Assembly: GCA_025937895.1 (NCBI GenBank)
Contig: JAICQL010000010.1
Coordinates: 1 to 64,000, forward strand
Source of the DNA: Polyangiaceae bacterium
Lineage (GTDB): Bacteria > Myxococcota_A > Polyangia > Polyangiales > Polyangiaceae
DNA: 64,000 nucleotides
Reading direction: 5' to 3'
Shown: positions 1 to 7,930 of the stretch, piece by piece
Numbering within the stretch: position 1 is the stretch's first letter
Layout: each line of letters starts with the position of its first letter
Notes under the pieces: generated by a model
Databases searched by the model: none
The model's input: only the letters and a program-made list of their open reading frames with translations
What the model was told of the DNA's origin: nothing
Program-made: the position numbers and the translations under genes

Positions 1-811
1 CCATCTTGCCGCGTGCAGGGGCGTCGTAGGGCTTGGCATGGATGAGCGTGGTGCCCATGCGAGCGCAGGCCAGGCTGAGCGCCTGGCCCCGGTAGGTGGC
101 GCCATTATCCAGGTAGAGCGCGTCGGCGGGGCCGTGCTTGCGGACGGCCCGCACGAGCAGCGTGAGCATCTCGCTCTCGCGCTCGTGATGGAAGGCCTCG
201 ATGGCGATGACGTAGCGGCTGGCATCGTCGAGGATGCCGTGGATGCGGACCGGCAGGCTCCGGGCGTCGATCACGACGGCCGTGCCGTGGCACACGTCGG
301 CGTGCCAGAGGGCGCCAGGTCTCTCCGCTTGCCAGCGCAGGCGGACTTTGCCGCGGGCCTGGTTGCGGACCGCGACGCGATCGAGTCCCTGCTCCTGGTA
401 GAAGCGGCGCACGCTGCTCGCCGAGATGGCGTCCGGCTCGAGGCGTCCCTCCGCCACCAGGGTGCGCAGGATGACGGGCACCGAGGCGGCGGGATGCTCC
501 TCACGAATGTCCAGCAACAGCTGCCGCTGCTCGGCCGTGAGCTCCTGACAACGACCCCGATCACTGCGCGGCGCCGGCTTCAAGGCATCGAGGCCGCCGG
601 ATTTGTAGGCGTAATGCCAGCGCTCGAGTGTCGCGAGCGAGATGGTCTTGCTGAATTTGGCTCCGGGCGGGCGAAACCGCTGCTTGCTGAGCTCGAGCAA
701 GGCATCGGCCAGCTCGCCGCGGTCGAGCTCGCGGCGAGTCAGGGCTCCGACGATTTCGCTGCGAAACAGCGCCACCGCCTCGGCGTGATCTTTCGGGCTG
801 AGATCTTTCAT
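1..811 (-). CDS. DDE/rve integrase-type transposase (IS481/TniA-like), C-terminus beyond window edge
   Basis: Manual minus-strand reading from ATG at 809-811 stays open to position 1: MKDLSPKDHAEAVALFRSEIVGALTRREL...LATLERWHYAYKSGGLDALKPAPRSDRG...GALWHADVCHGTAVVIDARSLPVRIHGILDDASRYVIAIEAF...KHGPADALYLDNGATYRGQALSLACARMGTTLIHAKPYDAPARGKM. HTH plus rve core with D...LDNG motif. Absent from ORF track because it is unclosed. Confidence 0.9.
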   Translation of the reverse strand, partial: MKDLSPKDHAEAVALFRSEIVGALTRRELDRGELADALLELSKQRFRPPGAKFSKTISLATLERWHYAYKSGGLDALKPAPRSDRGRCQELTAEQRQLLLDIREEHPAASVPVILRTLVAEGRLEPDAISASSVRRFYQEQGLDRVAVRNQARGKVRLRWQAERPGALWHADVCHGTAVVIDARSLPVRIHGILDDASRYVIAIEAFHHERESEMLTLLVRAVRKHGPADALYLDNGATYRGQALSLACARMGTTLIHAKPYDAPARGKM

Positions 812-949
812 TGGCAACGTACTCCTCGCGCCGCCCCTCATGAATGTGCGCGGGGCCGCGCGGGGTCCTTGATGCCTTTCGCCGAGCCCTCGCCGAAACG
901 ACACGACTCGGTGGGGGCGGCGCTCGGGCTCGGCTCGGCCGGTACGCCC

Positions 950-1567
950 TCATGCAGCGAGCGCGGCTCCCGCGAACGCTCGCTCGGCAAGCGCGACCAA
1001 CCCCGGCCCGAGCGAGCAGAGGCAGGCGGCGGCCCGCTCGGCGCCGGCTCGAAGCGAAATCTCCTCGGGCCACCGCCGCCACGCGATGATGCGAGGAAGC
1101 AGCCTGCCGTCGCCAATGGCGGCCACCCACTGCCGGAGCGTCGACCATCGATTCAGATCGAAGCCCGACTGCCAGGTGCACACCCGCCTCCGGGTCTCCC
1201 CGATGGAGTGGCCCATCAGCCCAAACACGCAGAGCGCAAGGCCGATCGCCGACGCCGAGTAGTGGCGTCGGGCGCAAAGCCCCCTGGGCAGAACCGTCGT
1301 GACCCCGCCGCAATGCCGACACCGGTACCGCCGCACGGCCACGATGACCACCTCGGGCTCACCGTCGGAGCTCGCCGGGCCCCGCGCCTGCCGCCAGCGC
1401 ACGCCGTGACCCTGCAGCCCCAAGCGGCCGCCCAGCGGCTGGCTCGCCGCTCCGCAACGGCTACAGCATCCTGGTCGCACTCGTCCCGCCGATGGCGGAG
1501 TCTCCGCCCACGTCTTGACAGGGATCGTCGAGTAGACGATGCCCTCTCCGCTCGCTCTCCGTTGCAA
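950..1567 (-). CDS. DUF6431-like zinc-binding accessory protein of the transposable element
   Basis: CSRCG...YRCRHCGGVTTVLPRGLCARRHYSASAIGLAL... motif pattern typical of proteins found next to IS481/TniA-like transposases; immediately upstream of the transposase on the same strand. Confidence 0.7.
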   Translation of the reverse strand: MQRRASGEGIVYSTIPVKTWAETPPSAGRVRPGCCSRCGAASQPLGGRLGLQGHGVRWRQARGPASSDGEPEVVIVAVRRYRCRHCGGVTTVLPRGLCARRHYSASAIGLALCVFGLMGHSIGETRRRVCTWQSGFDLNRWSTLRQWVAAIGDGRLLPRIIAWRRWPEEISLRAGAERAAACLCSLGPGLVALAERAFAGAALAA

Positions 1568-2058
1568 GGGTGCCGAGCACGACGGGAGGCACCGACGACC
1601 AATCTTCGCCTCCCGTCACCTTTTTGTGGCCGACACCGCGTCGATGCTCGCTCCATGGCGCGCGCCTCTACCTCAGCGGCCGTGCGCGGGTCCAGCCACC
1701 CTCCGTGCCGGGAAACGCCTTTCGCACCAGCGCCAGTCCCTCAAATTGCTGGCGCGAGATCCGAGCCGATCACATCAGCAGGAGTGCGCCGCAACACCAA
1801 CGAGGCCGCGCGCCGCGCTGTGAATGGCGTGCTGCGCGCCTCGTGGTCGTCTGCGAGTCCCTGTGCCATCTGGAATCTGCAAGAGCCAGAGATCTTCCAG
1901 CCCTTCCGTGCCTACGATCGCGTCCGGTTTAACAGCGGCCAACCATGGGATGGCGATGGCATGTTGCTGGTTCGGGCCGCATCGGGCATGGCGTGTCCTC
2001 TCATCTCGGTGACCTCAAAGCTCGGGCTCGAGTGCCTGCAGGCGATCGCGCAACGACC

Positions 2059-3108
2059 GTGACGGACGCTACAGTCTCCGCAGTTCGCCGCCAGGTCGAG
2101 GCTCGGCTGGCGGCCTATCGTGAGCAGGTTGCGCCCGTAATCCTACGGGCTATTCCACGGCGCGAGCCACGCAAGCACCTGTACGATCTCGTCGAGGCTC
2201 AACTCACGCAAGAGGGTAAGGGCATCCGTCCTGCTCTGTGCCTGGCCACGTGCCGCGCATTTGGTGGCGAGCTGAATCGGGCGCTACCATCCGCTTCTGC
2301 GGTAGAGCTATTGCACAACGCTTTCCTGGTGCACGACGACATCGAGGATGAAAGCGACTTTCGGCGAGGACGTCCCACCATGCACCGGGAGCACGGCGTA
2401 CCTCTTGCCGTCAACGTCGGTGACGCCATGAATGCAATGAGCGCCAGACTATTGCGCGACAATATAGCTCTATTAGGCGCAGAGCTCAGCGCGCGAATCT
2501 TTGACGAGTTCGATCATCTCTCGATCGAGACGCTCGAGGGACAGGCCATGGAGCTGGGGTGGATACGTGACAATTGCTGCGACACCACTGAGCAGGACTA
2601 CCTGCTCATGGTCTTGAAGAAGACCAGCTGGTACAGCTTCATTCATCCCACTCGTATTGGGGCGATGATCGCGCAGCCCGAGCGCGAAGATCTGGACGCT
2701 TTCAATCGCTTTGGGTTCTTTCTAGGGATTGCATTTCAGATCCAGGATGATGTCCTGAACTTGATAGGTGACCGTAATAGGTATGGAAAAGAAATAGGCG
2801 GCGATCTGCTCGAGGGCAAGCGAACGCTGATTTTGTCGCACCTATTCCAGCAGCTCAATGGTCATGAGAAGGCACGCCTGCGAGCTTTCCTTGGCAAGCC
2901 GCGGCAGCAGCGTATGTCCAGAGAGGTTTCTTGGGTTTATGAGCTGCTGCGCTTGTACGGGAGCATTGAATATGCGCGCACCGCTGCTCGTGCATTTGCG
3001 GATGCCGCTCGAACTGAGCTGCGATCGGCCTACGCCGACGCTCAACCTGGTGAGGACCTGGAGTTCGTGCGGCTCTTGCTCGAGTACATGGTGGAGCGCG
3101 ATGCCTGA
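2059..3108 (+). CDS. Polyprenyl synthetase (geranylgeranyl/farnesyl diphosphate synthase family), copy 1
   Basis: HNAFLVHDDIEDESDFRRGRPT (first Asp-rich motif) and FQIQDDVLNLIGDRNRYGKEIGGDLLEGKRT (second motif). GTG start at 2059 chosen over upstream extension. Confidence 0.92.
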   Translation: MTDATVSAVRRQVEARLAAYREQVAPVILRAIPRREPRKHLYDLVEAQLTQEGKGIRPALCLATCRAFGGELNRALPSASAVELLHNAFLVHDDIEDESDFRRGRPTMHREHGVPLAVNVGDAMNAMSARLLRDNIALLGAELSARIFDEFDHLSIETLEGQAMELGWIRDNCCDTTEQDYLLMVLKKTSWYSFIHPTRIGAMIAQPEREDLDAFNRFGFFLGIAFQIQDDVLNLIGDRNRYGKEIGGDLLEGKRTLILSHLFQQLNGHEKARLRAFLGKPRQQRMSREVSWVYELLRLYGSIEYARTAARAFADAARTELRSAYADAQPGEDLEFVRLLLEYMVERDA

Positions 3109-3114
3109 GCCGAG

Positions 3115-4047
3115 CTAGTGCTGCACAATCTCCGCCTTTGTCTTTGAGATCAGCATCAGGAGGTCCTGCTGATCCGCTGGATGAACACGATACTCTTCTA
3201 GCGCAGAGATCAGCTCACGCGCGCCCAATTCCCAGTCAGCCTCGGAGAGCGACAGATGGCTGTGCGCCTGCTTCATGGTTCGGCCCCTGTACTCGCGCGG
3301 CCCACCTGCGAGCTCGCAGACAAAGGCGCCGAACTTGCGCTTTAGCTCGAGTTCGTCATGATGGCGGAGTCCTGCCAGAATGCGCGGATTTTGGCGGTGT
3401 AGCGCCTCGTTGGTATGTAGGCCATCGACGAAAGCTGCCATGAAGTCGTAGATCTTCTCGGCGCCGCCAAGTCGCTCGTAGAGCGGTCGAGACCCATAGC
3501 GCGACGTGTGACGGGGGCCGACCCGCTGCTCAGATCTCAAGCTCACCACGCCGACGGCCGTTGCCTCGGGCGAAATGGCAAAGAGATCATAATCGACGCG
3601 CGTTTCGCCGGGGCGCAGCTCGCCCACACCCAGGAACAGCATGCGGTTTAGCCAATCATGGCGGGGATCGCCAGTGAGCAGGCGCGGGCACCAGCCGAGC
3701 GCTGAGTTTGGCAGCCGCAGCTCCGCCGCTTTGCGGTAGCCATACTGGCCAAAGTCATATCGGCCCATTGCCTCCAAGTCCGCGACGGCGCCATCGTCCA
3801 GGAGCAGCGGCGCCCGCACGTTGATCGTGCCGACGCCGTCCGAATCGATGAGCAGATAGGCTGCACAACGAGGGACCCTGCCATTGAGCTCGGGCCCGCT
3901 AACAGAGCCTTCGACCCAAAACTCGAAGCGAACGCCGTCCGCCGTTTCTCCGATCGGGAGGGGCGTGTCAAAGCGGAGGGCGACCGCGGCTACAAAACGC
4001 AAGTCCGCCGCGTGTCGCGCTTGGGTAGATGCAAGGCCGATGGGCAT
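3115..4047 (-). CDS. DUF3237 domain fused to C-terminal truncated (group I-like) hemoglobin
   Basis: N-term ...YDFGQYGYRKAAELRLPNSALGWCPRLLTGDPRHDWLNRMLFLGVGELRPGETRVDYDLFAI (DUF3237-like); C-term PLYERLGGAEKIYDFMAAFVDGL...LKRKFGAFVCELAGGPREYRGRTMKQAHSHLSLSEADWELGARELISAL (truncated globin, proximal His). Start MPIGLASTQ at 4047. Confidence 0.8.
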   Translation of the reverse strand: MPIGLASTQARHAADLRFVAAVALRFDTPLPIGETADGVRFEFWVEGSVSGPELNGRVPRCAAYLLIDSDGVGTINVRAPLLLDDGAVADLEAMGRYDFGQYGYRKAAELRLPNSALGWCPRLLTGDPRHDWLNRMLFLGVGELRPGETRVDYDLFAISPEATAVGVVSLRSEQRVGPRHTSRYGSRPLYERLGGAEKIYDFMAAFVDGLHTNEALHRQNPRILAGLRHHDELELKRKFGAFVCELAGGPREYRGRTMKQAHSHLSLSEADWELGARELISALEEYRVHPADQQDLLMLISKTKAEIVQH

Positions 4048-4085
4048 GCAGTGTGCTCTGCGCGTTACAGGTTCTGGGCCAGGGG

Positions 4086-4616
4086 TCAGTCCCGCACTTC
4101 CAGCAACACCACCACCTCGGGGGTGTGGCGAGCCTCCTGCGTGCTGACGAAGCCGATGTAGGTGCAGGGCACGGCTGGCCTGGGGGTGCCGTCGGCGACG
4201 GCGATGCGCAGGCGGTTGCCGTCGAGCACTGGATCGAGGGTGAGCTTGATGTCGGGCTGGCCTGCTCCGCCGGCCATGGGCTTGAGCACTCCGGCTTCGA
4301 GCACGCCGGGGATGGGGCGGATCAGGTCGATGACGTCGGAGGGGGTGCCGATGGTGGCGCTGGTCCAGCGCAGGCGCGCCCACACTGGTCGGTGATCGTC
4401 ACGCTGGGTCAGGCGCACCAGCTCCTGCACGAAGTCATACTGGGCCTGCGCGCTGCGGCTAAGATCCGTCACCCATTCGCCGACACCGTATTGGCCCTGG
4501 CTGAACTTGCCCCATGCCTCGTTCATGCGCTCGCTGAGCTGCTTGAGCCCTGCCGCATAGTGGGCAAACACACGCTGTTGCAGCTCGAATCCAGGGTAAT
4601 TGCTTCGTTCGGTCAT
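4086..4616 (-). CDS. Hypothetical protein: helical N-terminal region plus C-terminal beta domain
   Basis: MTERSNYPGFELQQRVFAHYAAGLKQLSERMNEAWGKFSQ...QYDFVQELVRLTQ then ...IPCTYIGFVSTQEARHTPEVVVLLEV-type ending; 176 aa, good codon bias. Confidence 0.7.
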   Translation of the reverse strand: MTERSNYPGFELQQRVFAHYAAGLKQLSERMNEAWGKFSQGQYGVGEWVTDLSRSAQAQYDFVQELVRLTQRDDHRPVWARLRWTSATIGTPSDVIDLIRPIPGVLEAGVLKPMAGGAGQPDIKLTLDPVLDGNRLRIAVADGTPRPAVPCTYIGFVSTQEARHTPEVVVLLEVRD

Positions 4617-4760
4617 CTCTCACCTCACCATGCTCTCTGCGGCCCGGGCTCTGTCGACCGCGCCCGTCAGCTCGAGTTTCCCACCCCCGTCGCGCACGTG
4701 CCGGCTCGCTCGGCGCCCGTGGGTGCTGAGCGAGCGGATGTCAGCTTAGCCAGCGAATTG

Positions 4761-6179
4761 TCAGCTGAGCGCCTTGCGCGTGCCCTCGAACACCAGCTCT
4801 CGCATCAGGATGCTGGTCAGCGGCGGAGCCATCAGGTTGAGCAAGGTGCCCAGGCCCGGTGGAGCGTCCGCCGGCTGCGTGTAGTGCACGCTCTTGTCTG
4901 CCTCCACCTCCAGCACGCCCAGTGGCGTTCCGTTGGCGTCGTGGTGGGTGCGCGTCCAGACCGCGCGGAACGTGCCTTGATCCACGTCCAGCCCGCCCGG
5001 AACACTGCCCACCGCATATTTGCTGCGAGCTGAGACGAACAGGGAATACTTGTACGAGATTGAGGCCACGGCCTCGGTGACGGCAGGCTCCGTGCGCTTC
5101 GTGCCGGGCACCAGTTGCGCATCATCCTCCGTATAGCCGCGCTTCTCCAGGTCGGAGATGGTGAGCACGGTGGTCGCCTCCACCGTGGACTCCGTGGTGG
5201 GCGACCACTGAAACTCGATGATCTCCTGCATCAAGCCGGGCTTGCCCTTGCACCAGTCGGAGTACTCCTTGGAGCCCTTGGGGAACTGGTGAAACGCGCC
5301 GTTGCGCCACTCCCCCGGCTCGGTGCTCTTGAAGAACTCTCCGTCTCCGCTGTCATCCCAGTTGCGCGGATCTGCACCGCCAAAGAAGCACGCCACGACC
5401 GGACCCGGCACGTCGGTGAAGGCGACTCGCTCTGCTGCCGTGGTGATGGACGTATCCTCGTCGAACTTCATCTCGGAGTCGTGCATCACGGGCCGCCGGT
5501 ATTCGCTGGCGATGCGCTCACCGAACTGCACCCAGTCCGGGCCGCTGAAGCGCTGCTCCTCCGCCAGGAAATCATGGGTGGAACAGCAGGGGCAGGGCCC
5601 CGCCTGGCCGTCGAACACCGCGCGAAAGGCTGCTTCACCCAGCGCCTCTTGCCCCGCCTCTTTTGCCTGGTGCCGCAGTTGCTTGGCCAGCTCCAGCCGC
5701 TCTTTCTGCTTCTTGCCGAGCACATCCGTGCCGGCGCCTTGCTGTAGCCAGCGCGAGAAGCGCTCGCGCATGACCTTGCCGTGGCCGCGCATGAACTGCT
5801 GGCGGTGATCTTCACTCGCCGGGCCCAGCAGTGCCTCGAGCTTGGGCTGCGCGTTGCTGGTGCGCGCGATCTGCGCGGCGGCATCACGCCAGGCGCGCTG
5901 GTGCTTGGGCTCCGCCCTGGTGTTGGGCTCGGCCGTTTGCGAGGGCACAGCCGTGCCCGCTGGCTCGGGCGCGGCTCCGGTGCGGAGGCCGCGGCGCTCA
6001 TTCGGGCGCGGCACCGCGGGCCTTGCAGCGCGCAGCGTGTCCACGGCGCCTTGCAAGGGCAGGGGCTTCAAGAACTCCACCCCCGGTGAGACAGGCACGT
6101 TGGCTCGATGCCGGGCCACGCTGGTGCCCACCTTGGCTGCGAGCGTCGCCTTCAGCCGTTGCGTCTCCTCCATGTGCAT
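4761..6179 (-). CDS. Hypothetical protein, possible SRPBCC/START-like C-terminal domain
   Basis: Likely start MHMEETQRLKATLAAKVGTSVARHRANVPVSPGVEF; C-term ...TFRAVWTRTHHDANGTPLGVLEVEADKSVHYTQPADAPPGLGTLLNLMAPPLTSILMRELVFEGTRKALS. No family confidently recognised. Confidence 0.65.
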   Translation of the reverse strand: MHMEETQRLKATLAAKVGTSVARHRANVPVSPGVEFLKPLPLQGAVDTLRAARPAVPRPNERRGLRTGAAPEPAGTAVPSQTAEPNTRAEPKHQRAWRDAAAQIARTSNAQPKLEALLGPASEDHRQQFMRGHGKVMRERFSRWLQQGAGTDVLGKKQKERLELAKQLRHQAKEAGQEALGEAAFRAVFDGQAGPCPCCSTHDFLAEEQRFSGPDWVQFGERIASEYRRPVMHDSEMKFDEDTSITTAAERVAFTDVPGPVVACFFGGADPRNWDDSGDGEFFKSTEPGEWRNGAFHQFPKGSKEYSDWCKGKPGLMQEIIEFQWSPTTESTVEATTVLTISDLEKRGYTEDDAQLVPGTKRTEPAVTEAVASISYKYSLFVSARSKYAVGSVPGGLDVDQGTFRAVWTRTHHDANGTPLGVLEVEADKSVHYTQPADAPPGLGTLLNLMAPPLTSILMRELVFEGTRKALS

Positions 6180-6678
6180 CCTCCCAAGCAGGTACCCTAT
6201 CGGTGCTCGAGTGCTCTGACAAGCTTTGAGCCGTGAGGGTGATGATGAACCGGTGAAACGGGGTCCGCGTCTCGCTGACCGCCGCGTTGCCTGGCGGCGC
6301 CTTTGACTGCTGCCGCTGCCGTGCCGCCGCTGTGCCACCACTGATTTGCCGCTCCGACGCCACCCGCGCGGTGGCTGTTCGAGCTCGGCTGCTTGAATGA
6401 CGGCCGCGTTGAACACGGACATAATCGAGTGGGGCCATTGCCAGACTACCGAGCTGAAGGGCGCGCGCCTCGGCGTGCCCAGCGTCCACTGCAGAGGTCA
6501 CTGCTCGAGTGCTCTCGCAGCTGGAGGCCGCGTGAGTTGCTACTCCTTTGACGTAGGGGGTTGCGATTGTCTCGTGAAACGTGTTGAGTGAGACGGTCGC
6601 CGCGGCGACACGCATACCCACATCACCGCCGGGGGAGTGGGCGCGGTTCCAGCCTGCCCTCTTCGAGGGCCTGTAGAG

Positions 6679-6708
6679 AGGTCTCTCTGAAACAGGTCTG
6701 TCTGAAAC
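6679..6708. repeat. 15-bp imperfect tandem repeat in divergent intergenic region
   Basis: aggtctctctgaaac / aggtctgtctgaaac, one mismatch, about 110 bp upstream of the 6821 start. Confidence 0.6.
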
Positions 6709-6820
6709 GTAACTGCGGGACTCGGCTGGTGCACCAATCGAGCATCACTGCAACAGCGCGTTGCGCGTGGCCTGGCTGCGGGCAGGCTCGCAGCGGCTCA
6801 TCGGGCACGGAGGAAGGTTG

Positions 6821-7888
6821 ATGGCAGCCCCGGCGCCCGTCCTGATCTATGGTGCGAACGGCTTCACGGGCAGGCTGATTGTGGAGGCGGCTGTCGAGCG
6901 CGGCCTCTCGCCGGTGCTGGCGGGCCGCGATGCCGTGCGCGTGCAGCAGCTCGCTCGCTCTCTGGGGCTCGACCATCGGATCGCCTCGCTGTCCCATCCG
7001 GAAGAGCTCGCCGACGCGCTACGTGGCATGAGCGTGGTGTTGAATGCAGCGGGCCCGTTTGCCTCCACGGCGCGGCCGCTGCTCCAGGCGTGCCTGCAGG
7101 TAAAGGCAAGCTACCTGGACATCTCCGGCGAGCTCGAGGCCCTCGAGCAAGTGGCCGCTCATGATCACGAGGCACGCACCCGCGGGGTGATGCTCCTGCC
7201 CGGGGTTGGGTTTGACATCGTGCCTTCAGACTGCCTCTGCGCGCATGTTGCACGACGAGCCGCGCGGCCTTCGAGCTTGCGCATCGCCGTGAGCGGCCTG
7301 GAGCTGATGTCACCGGGTTCGGGCGCAACTTTGTCCGCCGAGCTGGGGCGCGCCACGCGCGTGCGCCGGGCAGGTCGCCTGCAAGAGCTGCCACCAGGCG
7401 AGCTGACCCGCAGCTTCGACTTCGGCAAGGGGCCGCGGCTGTGCGCGGCGGTCAGCTGGGGGGACCTGGCCTGCGCGCATTTCACCACCGGCATAGAAAA
7501 CGTCGAGACGTACTTCGAGCTCACGCCGGCCGTTGCAGCCATGTTACAGACCAGCCGCTACGGCGCCTGGTTCTTCAACCTGCCGGGCATGAGGGAGGCG
7601 CTGGCCCGCCAGGCCAAGCTGTGGACACCGGAGCCCGCGGCCGTCGAGCGCGAGCGGCGCCGGGCCACCATCGTTGCGGAGGTGGAGGAAGTCTCGGGCC
7701 GGCGGGTGAGGGCGCGCTTGACCACGCCGGAGGCGTACACGCTGACGGCGCGGGTGGCGGCGGAGATCCTGCGACGGGTCGCCGCCGCAGATCTGGAGCC
7801 GGGCTTTCAGACTCCAGCGCGCTTGCTGGGGCCGCAGTTCATCCTGGGATTTGAGGGGGTACAGCGCATGGACATCGAGCTGAATTGA
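6821..7888 (+). CDS. Saccharopine dehydrogenase-like NAD(P)-binding oxidoreductase
   Basis: MAAPAPVLIYGANGFTGRLIVEAAVERGLSPVLAGRD...VVLNAAGPFASTARPLLQACLQVKASYLDISGELEALEQ; ggagga RBS upstream of ATG. Confidence 0.88.
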   Translation: MAAPAPVLIYGANGFTGRLIVEAAVERGLSPVLAGRDAVRVQQLARSLGLDHRIASLSHPEELADALRGMSVVLNAAGPFASTARPLLQACLQVKASYLDISGELEALEQVAAHDHEARTRGVMLLPGVGFDIVPSDCLCAHVARRAARPSSLRIAVSGLELMSPGSGATLSAELGRATRVRRAGRLQELPPGELTRSFDFGKGPRLCAAVSWGDLACAHFTTGIENVETYFELTPAVAAMLQTSRYGAWFFNLPGMREALARQAKLWTPEPAAVERERRRATIVAEVEEVSGRRVRARLTTPEAYTLTARVAAEILRRVAAADLEPGFQTPARLLGPQFILGFEGVQRMDIELN

Positions 7889-7930
7889 AATTGAAGCCTT
7901 GCCCGGTGGAGGGCATGAAGTGAGGGACAA

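Larger units (their letters stand above)
1..1620 (-). mobile_element. Partial transposable element (transposase + DUF6431-like ORF), truncated by window start
   Basis: Two co-oriented element-type genes; a perfect 10-bp inverted repeat (gacgggaggc 1581-1590 / gcctcccgtc 1608-1617) lies just upstream of the first gene. Right boundary not determined. Confidence 0.6.

Noticed and set aside
38-2062. 674-aa plus-strand ORF over the transposase region
   Set aside because: Antisense of the well-supported transposase and DUF6431-like genes; composition is typical of high-GC shadow ORFs.
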